A stretch of 64,000 bases of DNA from an uncultured Bacteroidales bacterium (GTDB lineage: Bacteria > Bacteroidota > Bacteroidia > Bacteroidales > UBA932), in assembly GCA_934695325.1 (NCBI GenBank), contig CAKUVD010000002.1, positions 206,710 to 270,709 of the forward strand, given 5' to 3'. This document shows, piece after piece, positions 41,265 to 49,862 of the stretch (position 1 is the stretch's first letter; each line of letters begins with the position of its first letter). The translations under genes were made by a program, and so were the position numbers. A model generated the notes under the pieces. It was not told where the DNA came from, did not search any database, and saw nothing but the letters and a program-made list of their open reading frames with translations.

Positions 41265-42791
41265 ATGATGACTGACAAGAGACTTGAAATGTCGCCTGAT
41301 ATCGTGGCGGCGTACCTGCGCAAAGCGCCGGAGACTTTCACCAAGGCTGATATCATCGGCTTTGCCCGTTCCTATGGCATCAGGATGGTGAACTTCATGT
41401 ATCCGGCGGAAGACGGACGTGTAAAGACATTGACCTTTATGATCAACAGCCTGGACTATCTGGAGACAATCCTCAGCCAGGGCGAGCGTGTGGACGGCTC
41501 CAGCCTCTTCCCGTCATTCGTGGAAGCCGGCAGCAGCGACCTTTATGTGATTCCCCGCTTCCGGACCGCGTTCGTGGATCCGTTTGCGGAAATCCCGACG
41601 CTGGATATGCTATGTTCCTTCTATGACAAGGACGGACGCCCTTTCGAATGCGACCCGTATCAGATCGTGAAGCGGGCCTCGGCAGTGTTCACCAGTTCCA
41701 CCGGAATGACTTTCGATGCCATGGGAGAACTTGAGTACTATGTGATTACAGACGAGGAAAGGCTCTTCCCCGGGACGGAGCAGAAGGGCTACCACGAGTC
41801 CGCGCCATTTGCGAAGCTCAATGCCTTCCGCGCGGAGTGCATGTCAATGATAGCTCAGACAGGCGGTCAGATAAAGTATGGACATAACGAGGTAGGCAGC
41901 TTCACCCGTGACGGCAGGACGTATGAGCAGAACGAAGTCGAATTCCTGCCTTGCCCTATAGAAACCGCTGCGGACCAGATACTTCTGGCAAAATGGGTGA
42001 TAAGGACATTGGCCTGGAAACGTGGGCTGGATGTGACTTTCGCACCGAAGATAATCGTCGGCGAGGCAGGTTCAGGTATGCATATCCACATGCGGATGAT
42101 GAAAGATGGCAGCAGTTGCATGACCAAGGACGGAAAACTGTCCGGTATTGCACTTCGTGCCATAGCCGGTCTTATGACATTGGCCCCTGCCATCACGGCA
42201 TTCGGCAACAAGAATCCTACATCGTATTTCCGCCTGGTGCCTCATCAGGAAGCGCCGACGAACATCTGCTGGGGAGATTGCAACCGCTCAGCCCTTGTCC
42301 GGGTCCCTCTTGGCTGGTCTACGGGAGCGGATATGTGCTCCGACGCCAATCCTCTGGAGGAGACCTGCAAGGTTTTGGACGGCTATGTCCTGCCGGATGC
42401 CTCGAATAAGCAGACCTTCGAGATTCGTTCGCCGGACAGTTCCGCTGATATATATCAGCTGATGGCGGGCCTATGCACTGGTTGCCGCGTGGGGCTTGAA
42501 ATGCCTGAAGACGAGGCACTTGCTCTGGTAAGACGCACATACGCCGGACTGAACATCCACACGAAAGGCTCCAAGGATTTCGCTGAACTGCCTGGATGCT
42601 GCACGGAGTCAGCCGATGCACTGGAGAAGTCGCGTGCCGTCTTCGAGCAGGACAATGTCTTTCCTCCTCGTATGATAGATGGTATAGTCCGTTCTCTCAG
42701 GTCGTTCAATGACCATGGACTGCTTGCCGAAGCCGGAAAAGATCCCACCGAGGTCAAGGCCCTTGTGGACCGGTACTTCTACTGCGGTTAG
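41265..42791 (+). CDS. Glutamine synthetase (GS family, about 508 aa)
   Basis: The start is set at the ATGATG 41265/41268 because homology begins there; an upstream in-frame ATG at 41178 adds 29 unlikely residues. ATP and metal ligand motifs are present: AMGELEYYV, VGEAGSGMHIHMRM (canonical GSGMHxH), the glutamate-binding NKNPTSYFRLVPHQEAPTNICWGDCNRSALVRVP and the catalytic FEIRSPDSSADIYQLMAGL. It would make glutamine from glutamate and ammonia in the cytosol. I see no adenylylation loop with certainty. The N-terminal region (MVNFMYPAEDGRVKTLTF) differs from the classic GlnA beta-grasp, so a gamma-glutamyl-amine type ligase cannot be excluded. Confidence 0.85.
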   Translation: MMTDKRLEMSPDIVAAYLRKAPETFTKADIIGFARSYGIRMVNFMYPAEDGRVKTLTFMINSLDYLETILSQGERVDGSSLFPSFVEAGSSDLYVIPRFRTAFVDPFAEIPTLDMLCSFYDKDGRPFECDPYQIVKRASAVFTSSTGMTFDAMGELEYYVITDEERLFPGTEQKGYHESAPFAKLNAFRAECMSMIAQTGGQIKYGHNEVGSFTRDGRTYEQNEVEFLPCPIETAADQILLAKWVIRTLAWKRGLDVTFAPKIIVGEAGSGMHIHMRMMKDGSSCMTKDGKLSGIALRAIAGLMTLAPAITAFGNKNPTSYFRLVPHQEAPTNICWGDCNRSALVRVPLGWSTGADMCSDANPLEETCKVLDGYVLPDASNKQTFEIRSPDSSADIYQLMAGLCTGCRVGLEMPEDEALALVRRTYAGLNIHTKGSKDFAELPGCCTESADALEKSRAVFEQDNVFPPRMIDGIVRSLRSFNDHGLLAEAGKDPTEVKALVDRYFYCG

Positions 42792-42838
42792 GACTGGAAT
42801 TGCCTTGTTTTGCGTAATGTTCTAATACATAAAAAGAT

Positions 42839-42881
42839 ACGGATTTCTAAAATCGGTCAAACCGCGATTTTAGAAATCCGT
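42839..42881. terminator. Bidirectional terminator-like perfect inverted repeat
   Basis: ACGGATTTCTAAAATCG (42839-42855) pairs perfectly over 17 bp with 42865-42881 around a 9-nt loop. It lies between the convergent glutamine synthetase and PKD-like lipoprotein genes and can serve both strands. Confidence 0.7.
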
Positions 42882-42938
42882 AAAATGTCGTGTGTTAGCT
42901 TGTTATGTAAGACGCTTATCAGCGTCCGGCAGCAAGTT

Positions 42939-44486
42939 CTATCTGCGCCTGAACAGGCGTGAGAGCGCATTCTCGGACGGGATGCTCTCGTACTCGCGGC
43001 CGTTGCCCTTGTAGATGAGGTCCTTCACGGAACCACCTACCTTGTCATCCTTGAACAGCTGCTTTGCCGAAGCATCGTCAGAGATATCGTAGATAAGCAT
43101 TGACGCCTTCATCTCGCTCTCCTCATCGGCATTCTCCGCGGCGATGTAGAGAGTATTGGCATCGTAGGTATTGAAAATCATCTTCTTGGCGGTATAGTTG
43201 CCATCGAGAGTGATATATGGCTCGGTGTCGAAATTCTTACCGTCATAGTTCAGGCGGTAGATCTTGTTGCCGTTTGAGTAATAAAGAATCGTCTTGACCG
43301 GGTTCACGGCTACGGCTGACTCAGGGAGAATTTTGCCTGTGGCATCAATCTCGCTCAGCACTGTCTCGCCCATTATCGCTGCATCAGGGTCGAACCTGTA
43401 GACCTTGGTACTCGCGCCGTCTGCAGTCACCAGCATTATGGCCATGGCACCATAGCGGTCTTTGTAATACTCACCGTCGCATCCCTTCAAGAAAATAGGT
43501 TCTCCTGAAAGCACGTTGTCGCCCTCTACGGCATCGAAGGCCATCAGGGCTGAATGATAGATAAGTTTATGAGTCGTCTTGTCGAAGTACGCACGTACAT
43601 AGTCATTTACACTAGTCTGTCCTACAACGCAAGTATAGTCCGCAATCACGGCCCCTTCAGGCAGGATGTCAGAACCTTCCGCAGCGACGAAATTCCTGTC
43701 GCTTGCCATTATGTAGTCCCTGCCGCCGCCGACGAAATAGACGACATCGCGCATATTGTTCCAGGCATAGGACTGTGTCCCCTGTGGGCAGAGCATCGCA
43801 TTAGGATGGAATTCGCCGCTGCCGTTGTATGTGATTTCGGTCCTGACTGTCAGGTCGTTGGTGCTCAACGCATATACCTTGGTCGGATTCTCTGTGCTGA
43901 TAAGCACTTCATAGAAATTTTCAGTGAGCAGGGCTTCCTTTGGGGAAGTGATGCCCTCACCCTTCCAGCACAGTGCCAGAGGGCTCTTGCCGAGTTCCAG
44001 CGTCGGGTTGTTGTCCTTGAATGCATATGGGCTGGCAGGTGTCTCCATCTTGTCCAGACGCTTCCAGGTCAGGATTGACCCCTCGCTTGTGCCTGAGAGG
44101 AGAAGAAGTCCCTTGTCATAAGGAGTCGTGACGGTCAGCTTGAAGTCAGCGATCTTCGCCCCGGTGGACGTGGATACTTTCAGGTAGCCGTTGAACTGGC
44201 CGTTCTTGTCGCACTTGAATGTAAGCACGCTGTCTGTACCTACGACTTTGTAGTCGATGTTCCACTCGTATTTAACGCTGTCCCTGTTCTCCTCGCTGTA
44301 TCCGATGAACTCCACTGACGGAGCTATCTCCAGATACTCGTGCAGACCTCTCTCATAGGTGCCTTCAACACCTGAGAGCGCAGCCACGTCAGGAGGTGTG
44401 ACAACCTTGATTTCGTTGTTTTCTGTGCAGGATGCGGCCGCGGCCATAAAAGCCAGCGCCGCAAAGGTCATTCTTGATGATTTCAT
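42939..44486 (-). CDS. PKD-like family lipoprotein of a SusCD locus
   Basis: Lipoprotein of 515 aa (lipobox AAAASCTEN). Residues about 30-135 form a PKD/Ig-like sandwich (VKYEWNIDYKVVGTDSVLTFKC...LTVTTPYDKGLLLLSG). The rest is a beta-propeller-like region with repeated strands (RDVVYFVGGGRDYIMAS, KTILYYSNGNKIYRLNYDGKNF, ANTLYIAAENADEESEMKASMLIYD). This architecture matches the PKD-like lipoproteins that accompany SusC-SusD-DUF4843 operons. It is the last gene of the minus-strand operon, 96 bp after DUF4843. The exact ligand is unknown. Confidence 0.75.
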   Translation of the reverse strand: MKSSRMTFAALAFMAAAASCTENNEIKVVTPPDVAALSGVEGTYERGLHEYLEIAPSVEFIGYSEENRDSVKYEWNIDYKVVGTDSVLTFKCDKNGQFNGYLKVSTSTGAKIADFKLTVTTPYDKGLLLLSGTSEGSILTWKRLDKMETPASPYAFKDNNPTLELGKSPLALCWKGEGITSPKEALLTENFYEVLISTENPTKVYALSTNDLTVRTEITYNGSGEFHPNAMLCPQGTQSYAWNNMRDVVYFVGGGRDYIMASDRNFVAAEGSDILPEGAVIADYTCVVGQTSVNDYVRAYFDKTTHKLIYHSALMAFDAVEGDNVLSGEPIFLKGCDGEYYKDRYGAMAIMLVTADGASTKVYRFDPDAAIMGETVLSEIDATGKILPESAVAVNPVKTILYYSNGNKIYRLNYDGKNFDTEPYITLDGNYTAKKMIFNTYDANTLYIAAENADEESEMKASMLIYDISDDASAKQLFKDDKVGGSVKDLIYKGNGREYESIPSENALSRLFRRR

Positions 44487-44582
44487 AATCTGTATTGTTT
44501 ATTTATAAATATTCAAAATTTCTAATCGGGTCGCCGGCCCGTGCGCGTCGTCTGAACAGGGCCGCTGTCTGCATCTATGCTG

Positions 44583-45254
44583 TCATACCGGCCAGTCCAC
44601 GTCCGGGAATGTCACCCCGAACTCGGGATGCTCCTCGAAATACGCCTTCACTTTCTTGAACGTCCGCAATATCGTGTATTTCATCTCGTTGATATCCTTG
44701 CGGGTGATAGCCCCGCCCCACAGCTCGATGAACTTCTGATATTTGCGCGGATTGTACTCGCCAAGCCACTGCGACAGCATCGGCCACCATTCAGGCAAAT
44801 CGAGCCGGTTAGTGAAGCTGACCGCCACCGACCTGTCCTCCACGGCTCCGAGCCTGAAATCCTCGCCGGGCAGCATATCCAGCACCACCGTGAACACTGA
44901 ATCCGACTGCAGAGCCAGCCTGTGTATTGTCAATGCCACTGTCCCGGATGATGCTCCGGAAGGGATTGCCCCGGTCATCAGCGGCTCGTCATAATGCTCG
45001 TGCAGCCTGGCTGTCGTCCTCGCGTTGTCCAGTGCGATATTGAAAGTCCTGTCATATCTGGCCGGTGAACCGATGATCTCCACACCGATTTGGAGAGTCG
45101 TGTCCGTCACTGAGAACGGCAGCTCACCGAAAGAGAAATACAGCGAATCCGTCTTGAAATTCACCAGCGAATCGCCCTTGTATGGAAAGCTTTCCTTGTA
45201 GCTGCACCCGGCGGAGATGCCTGCCAACGCTAATAGAAATATAAGACGTCTCAT
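44583..45254 (-). CDS. DUF4843 domain-containing lipoprotein
   Basis: Lipoprotein of 223 aa (lipobox AGISAGCSYK). The mature part shows the DUF4843 pattern: an early strand SLYFSFGELPFSVTDTTLQIGVEIIG, then YDRTFNIALD and a calx-beta-like sandwich, ending with a helical tail (KYQKFIELWGGAITRKDINEMKYTILRTFKKVKAYFEEHPEFG). This family occurs almost only next to SusC/SusD genes. Its start overlaps the SusD stop by 4 bp, so translation is coupled. It is probably a surface ligand-binding accessory. Confidence 0.85.
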   Translation of the reverse strand: MRRLIFLLALAGISAGCSYKESFPYKGDSLVNFKTDSLYFSFGELPFSVTDTTLQIGVEIIGSPARYDRTFNIALDNARTTARLHEHYDEPLMTGAIPSGASSGTVALTIHRLALQSDSVFTVVLDMLPGEDFRLGAVEDRSVAVSFTNRLDLPEWWPMLSQWLGEYNPRKYQKFIELWGGAITRKDINEMKYTILRTFKKVKAYFEEHPEFGVTFPDVDWPV

Positions 45255-46666
45255 TTCCGTTCCTCCCCGTTTTCATATTCGCTCTCGGGCAGAGGAAGCA
45301 CATAGACCTCGTCGGATGCCGTGAAATGCTTGCTGTTCACTCCGTCCATATCCATCTTGAACCGCTTGTATGTGAAGAAGATATGTCCCTCTCCCCAGTA
45401 TTCCTTTACATATTCCCCGACAAGCCTCTTCCTGAACTTCGTCTCGGTGTCAATGTCCTCCTGCGAAAGCGGAAGCAGCCCCCTGGCAGTCACCACGGCG
45501 TTCAGAGATTCCAGAGCCTTGGCCTTGTCCGCAGATGCGTATGCCGACTCTGCCAGGATGTAGAACATCTCCGGAATCCTTATGAGGCTTGGCCCCGGGA
45601 TGCGCCCGGTCGGAACTATCTGGTCTTCATCATAGTTCTTGTCATAAAGCTTCACGCATAGCGTGACGCTCTTAGTCCACGTCCTCTTGGAGAAATAGGC
45701 CTGATACCTGTAGTCATTGTTCGTGGAGGTGAATGTGGAGACCTCGAAAAGGGACTGGTAATTGTCACGTACCATCAGCATTGACTCGGTCAGCCTGGTA
45801 GGGTAGAGACTGCTCCGCACATCCAGATACATATTCGGCGCGTGAAGCCCGAAGATGCACTCCCGGTTGGCCAGGTATCCTTTGAATAAGCTCTTGACCT
45901 GCTCGTTCCGGGTGAATTGGAAGTCTCCTTCAAGCGCCAGTGCCGCATATTTGGCCGCCTCGGCGTGGTTCCCGGCCCAGTTGTGCACACGTGCCAGAAG
46001 AGCCGCGGCCGCATACTTGCTCATATACACATAAGAAGGTGTCCTGCCTGAAATCTCCGGCGACTCTGAAAGCAGTTTGTAAGAATGCTCCAGGTCATCC
46101 ACGATTCTTTCATATACGCCTTTGACGGTCAGCCTTTTGAACGGAGTTATGGAGAAGTGGTCTGCATAGGGGATCGCCTCTGCATCAGGCTGCTCCATCC
46201 CCGGGGCGAACAGGCGTAGAATATCCAGATGCATCATTGCCCTGACAGCCAGGGCCTCTCCCTCGATGCGGGGAAGGCCGGGATATGAATGACCGGAGAC
46301 ATTGTCCAGGATGCTGTTCGCCGATGATATCACGTTGTAGGCGTCGCCCCAGATTCCGTCGATCCGCTCACGCACATCCTCATCCCTATATCTTAGGTCA
46401 ATGCTCTTGGTCAATGTCGTCTCGCCTTCGCCGTAGTCGTTGAAGTACAGCTGCGCTATCTCGTCGATGAACCCGAAGGAAAGTTCCTTGCCGTACAGGC
46501 CGTCAGAGGCCAGGGAAGCGTAGACCCCGTCCATCGCGTCGATGAAGCCCTGCTCGTTCTCGAACATCTTCTCGTTGCTCACGATTCCAGGAGTGTCGAT
46601 GTCCAGGAACCCGCAGGCAGATGTCATAAGCGCCGCTACAAATCCGTATATATATTTATTCGTCAT
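45251..46666 (-). CDS. SusD/RagB-like surface lipoprotein (second SusCD pair)
   Basis: Lipoprotein of 471 aa (lipobox LMTSACGFLDID, a typical SusD opening with DTPGIVSNEKMFENEQGFIDAMDGVYASL). The TPR-like helical core includes ALAVRAMMHLDILRLFAP and YAAAALLARVHNWAGNHAEAAKYAALALEG. The C-terminal part has IPEMFYILAESAYASADKAKALESLNAVVTARGL, and ends VLPLPESEYENG. It pairs with the SusC encoded 4 bp upstream. With DUF4843 and no carbohydrate-active enzyme nearby, a peptide or protein-derived substrate is as likely as a glycan. Confidence 0.93.
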   Translation of the reverse strand: MTNKYIYGFVAALMTSACGFLDIDTPGIVSNEKMFENEQGFIDAMDGVYASLASDGLYGKELSFGFIDEIAQLYFNDYGEGETTLTKSIDLRYRDEDVRERIDGIWGDAYNVISSANSILDNVSGHSYPGLPRIEGEALAVRAMMHLDILRLFAPGMEQPDAEAIPYADHFSITPFKRLTVKGVYERIVDDLEHSYKLLSESPEISGRTPSYVYMSKYAAAALLARVHNWAGNHAEAAKYAALALEGDFQFTRNEQVKSLFKGYLANRECIFGLHAPNMYLDVRSSLYPTRLTESMLMVRDNYQSLFEVSTFTSTNNDYRYQAYFSKRTWTKSVTLCVKLYDKNYDEDQIVPTGRIPGPSLIRIPEMFYILAESAYASADKAKALESLNAVVTARGLLPLSQEDIDTETKFRKRLVGEYVKEYWGEGHIFFTYKRFKMDMDGVNSKHFTASDEVYVLPLPESEYENGEERK

Positions 46667-46670
46667 ATTG

Positions 46671-49600
46671 TCAGATGTTTAGCGATAACGAAAACTGGAA
46701 TGTACGCGCGAAAGGGTAGTCAAGGCCGCGTTCCCTGCGGATGGACGACCAGTTGAAGAGGTCGCCTGTGGACAGCGAGACCATCGCCCTGCGCAGATGC
46801 ACACGCGAAATCCAGTTCTGTGGCAATGTATATGAAACCTTAAGTGAAGATCCGTCCAGGGCGTATTCCTTGGCGACGAACCTGTCAGTGACCGGAGTCA
46901 CCTCGCGGGAGGCTATGTTCTTGTACTTGGCCATGTCGCCCGGCTGTTTCCACCTGTCGTAGAACACACGCCTATCGGCGTTTTCGCGGGGGTTGCCGCC
47001 TTCTACCTTTGTCGCCAGCGTCTGGTTATAGACCGTGGCGCCTAGCCGGTAGGCGAATGTCATGGAAAAGTCCAGGCTTCTCCAGCTGAACGATGCCCCG
47101 AAGGAGCCGTTCACCAGCGGGGAAGTGTCACCAGCCACATACTTATCTTTATAGCTGTATTCGTAGGTATAGTTCCCGTCCTTGTCGATGAACACCTCGC
47201 GTCCGTTTGCCGGGTTGATTCCTGCAGAGCGCATCACCTTCAGCGCAGTCATCGACTCTCCCTCCTGGTAGAACGAAGCCGGCAGCACAGACGATGAAGA
47301 GGCCTCGTTCCTTTCGTTCAGGTTCTTCAGGTAGTCGCTGATTTCCAGTATTTTGTTCGTGTTGTGGCTGGCGTTGAGGAAAAGATTCAAGTTCAAGTCC
47401 TTGCGTTGCAGGACATTGCCCCTTATGGAAAACTCCGCTCCGGAGTTGCATATCTTTCCGAGGTTCTCCTTCGCACTGCTGAATCCTATGTGAGGCGGCT
47501 TGGAGATGTCCATCACCAGGCTGTTGGTAGTGTCGTAATAATAGTCAATGCTGCCTGTCAGCCTGTCGGAGAAAACTCCGAAGTCCAGGCCGATGTTCCT
47601 TTTCAGGCTGCGCTCCCATTTCAGATGGGGATTCACCATCGAGACAGGCACTGCGCCGATATTGCCGTTGTAGTACAGGTCCGAGCTGTACTGGTAGGAA
47701 AGCTGCGCCTGATAAGGGTTGAAATTGGCATTGCCCACGAATCCCATGCTCGCACGCAATTTAAGCAGGGAGACCTTGGTCGTCTGCATGAATTTCTCCT
47801 TGTGGATGTTCCAGCCGAGGCCTATGGAACCGAAAGGGGCGAACCTGTTGTCAGTTCCGAACTTTGACGAGCCTTCGTAACGTACAGAGAGATCTGCGAA
47901 GTAGCGATTCCCGTAGATGTAGTTCGCATTTGCGTAGAATCCGAGCATCCTGGACTGGTCCTCGCCTCCGCCGGGGTGGCTCTCTGCATATCCTGTGGCC
48001 ATCGACGGGTGCTCAAGCTTGTCTGAAAGCACGCCGAGCGCCGAGAATGAGTGGGTATCGGACTTCGTCGTCTCTACATTGACACCGCCGGTGAGGCTGA
48101 GGGTGCTGGTCTGTGCCAATGTCCCTCCCCATGACTTGTTCCAGACGAGGAACGCATTGCCGGACAGGGCGTTGGATGTGCCGTCATTGACATTGAAGCT
48201 GCCTTTCTTCTTCGGGTCCGCGGTGGTATTGAACCTCTGTGACTTAGGCGAGTAGAAAGTCTCCCCGCCGGACTTCGTCAGTGTGTAGCTCAATGTCGCT
48301 TCTGCCCTGAATCCTCCGGCGATGGTCCACCTCAGCTTGAACGTGTCGATGAAAGATGTGGATGAACTGTGTATATAGCTGCTGAGCTGCTTCTCGTACA
48401 GCGGGTTCGCAGTCGTGAACGAGAGTTCCGTGTTCAGAGAGCCGTCGTCATTATATGGCTTGTCGTAAGGGTTCAGCCGCACATAGTCGGAGAACTTCCC
48501 GTATGGGACATCCGTGGACTTGGTGCCGCTGAAAGATGCGATATTCTGTATGAACAGCTTGGAGAGGCTTCCGTAGGTGAGGTTGATGCGCAGCGAGCTG
48601 CTGTTCCTGCCGGACTCGTCCATCACTCCGCGGGTAGAGCTGATGTTGCCAGATACATTGTACCTGAAATCCTGGCTTCCTCCTGAAAGCATCACGTTAT
48701 GCAGATGGTTCAGCCCTGTGCGCAGGGCCATCCGCTTCCAGTCTGTGTTCACTCCGGCATTGACCCGGTCGAGTTTCTCGTAGTAGATTTTCTGCCAGGC
48801 GAGGTCGGTGCTGCTGGAGCCGGTGAAGTTCCCGTAGATTCCGGCCTGGCGTTCGTACTCCAGCTTGTCGGCGGCGTTGAGGAGACGGTAGTCGGAAAGG
48901 TCCGGCACGCTCACCTGGACATTTCCCGAGTAACTTACCTGGAGCCTTCCGTACTGAGTGGGCCTGGATGTGATGACTATCACTCCGTTGGCTGCCTTTG
49001 AGCCATAGAATGATGTGGCGGACGCATCCTTCAGTATGGATATGGACTCGATGTCCTCTGCAGGCATATCGAAGATATAGCTGATGTCCACTTCCGTGCC
49101 GTCGAGGATGAACAGCGGGACATTGGTCTGGTCGCCCTCGATGAAGCTGCTTCGTCCGCGGAGCACCATATCCGGCACCTTGTTAGGGTTCGAGCCGTTC
49201 TGTATGTCATCCTTCAGCTCGAAGCCAGGTGCCTGCAGCTGTATGATGTTCAGTACGTTGCTATGTGTCAGCTTTTCTATCTGCTCGCGTTTTATCACGG
49301 TCAGCGAACCGGTGTAGCTCTCCTTCTTTTTGTCCACGTAGCCGGTGACGACCACATCGGAGACGGTTTCGGTACGTTCTCGCATAATGATATCGTACCT
49401 GGTGCGGTCTGCATTGACCTGGACAGTCTCGTCGCTGTATCCGAGCATCACGGCCTTGAATGTTCCGATGCCGGCAGGAAGGTCGAGGGTGAACCGGCCG
49501 TCTGCGTCCGCGGTGGTGCCGTAGGTCCGGCCTTTCTCGCCGTATGCGATGATGCCCGCCCCGGCCACAGGAACACCTGCGATGTCGATGACCGTTCCTG

Positions 49601-49718
49601 TTATATGCTTGACAGTCTGTGCGTTGAGAATCTTCGGCGATAGAAGCGCCATCAGGAAGAAAATCAGTGTCCTATAGTATATTTGACGGTTATCTATGGT
49701 CATCTTGTGCAAGTCCAT
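46671..49718 (-). CDS. SusC/RagA TonB-dependent transporter (second pair, no STN domain)
   Basis: Outer-membrane transporter of 1015 aa. After the signal peptide (LIFFLMALLSPKILNAQ) it goes straight to the carboxypeptidase-regulatory-like domain (ITGTVIDIAGVPVAGAGIIAYG), then the plug (VPLFILDGTEV, SISILKDASATSFYGSKAANGVIVITS) and a barrel ending FQFSLSLNI. No STN domain is present, so it is not coupled to a FecR/ECF sigma system. ATG 49703 is an alternative start: it gives a more compact signal peptide and a longer 5' leader from the promoter at 49731-49761. It heads the four-gene minus-strand operon. Confidence 0.92.
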   Translation of the reverse strand: MDLHKMTIDNRQIYYRTLIFFLMALLSPKILNAQTVKHITGTVIDIAGVPVAGAGIIAYGEKGRTYGTTADADGRFTLDLPAGIGTFKAVMLGYSDETVQVNADRTRYDIIMRERTETVSDVVVTGYVDKKKESYTGSLTVIKREQIEKLTHSNVLNIIQLQAPGFELKDDIQNGSNPNKVPDMVLRGRSSFIEGDQTNVPLFILDGTEVDISYIFDMPAEDIESISILKDASATSFYGSKAANGVIVITSRPTQYGRLQVSYSGNVQVSVPDLSDYRLLNAADKLEYERQAGIYGNFTGSSSTDLAWQKIYYEKLDRVNAGVNTDWKRMALRTGLNHLHNVMLSGGSQDFRYNVSGNISSTRGVMDESGRNSSSLRINLTYGSLSKLFIQNIASFSGTKSTDVPYGKFSDYVRLNPYDKPYNDDGSLNTELSFTTANPLYEKQLSSYIHSSSTSFIDTFKLRWTIAGGFRAEATLSYTLTKSGGETFYSPKSQRFNTTADPKKKGSFNVNDGTSNALSGNAFLVWNKSWGGTLAQTSTLSLTGGVNVETTKSDTHSFSALGVLSDKLEHPSMATGYAESHPGGGEDQSRMLGFYANANYIYGNRYFADLSVRYEGSSKFGTDNRFAPFGSIGLGWNIHKEKFMQTTKVSLLKLRASMGFVGNANFNPYQAQLSYQYSSDLYYNGNIGAVPVSMVNPHLKWERSLKRNIGLDFGVFSDRLTGSIDYYYDTTNSLVMDISKPPHIGFSSAKENLGKICNSGAEFSIRGNVLQRKDLNLNLFLNASHNTNKILEISDYLKNLNERNEASSSSVLPASFYQEGESMTALKVMRSAGINPANGREVFIDKDGNYTYEYSYKDKYVAGDTSPLVNGSFGASFSWRSLDFSMTFAYRLGATVYNQTLATKVEGGNPRENADRRVFYDRWKQPGDMAKYKNIASREVTPVTDRFVAKEYALDGSSLKVSYTLPQNWISRVHLRRAMVSLSTGDLFNWSSIRRERGLDYPFARTFQFSLSLNI

Positions 49719-49730
49719 TTTTTACGGATG

Positions 49731-49761
49731 CAAATTTAAGGGCGTGCATTTCCGCCGTCAA
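49731..49761 (-). promoter_or_regulatory. Promoter of the second SusCD operon
   Basis: On the minus strand TTG (49759-49761) and TAAATTTG (49731-49738) are 20 bp apart, matching the Bacteroidota consensus. The transcript would start only a few bases before ATG 49718, which favours ATG 49703 as the real start or implies a very short leader. Confidence 0.7.
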
Positions 49762-49833
49762 TCGTATGAAATGGGGATTTTAGTGGACTTGAAATACCAA
49801 CAAATGATGAGTGGACGTTTTATGCCGTTGGCG

Positions 49834-49841
49834 TAAATTTG
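49834..49841 (+). promoter_or_regulatory. -7 element of the subtilase gene
   Basis: TAAATTTG, identical to the -7 box of the divergent SusC promoter, lies 21 bp upstream of ATG 49863. No clear -33 TTG is seen at the right distance. Confidence 0.5.
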
Positions 49842-49862
49842 TGCCCGCAAATAAGACGAGAT

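Noticed and set aside
42939..49718. Second carbohydrate PUL
   Set aside because: A SusCD pair alone does not show a glycan target; no glycoside hydrolase, lyase or sulfatase is present, and DUF4843/PKD-like partners fit other substrates too.
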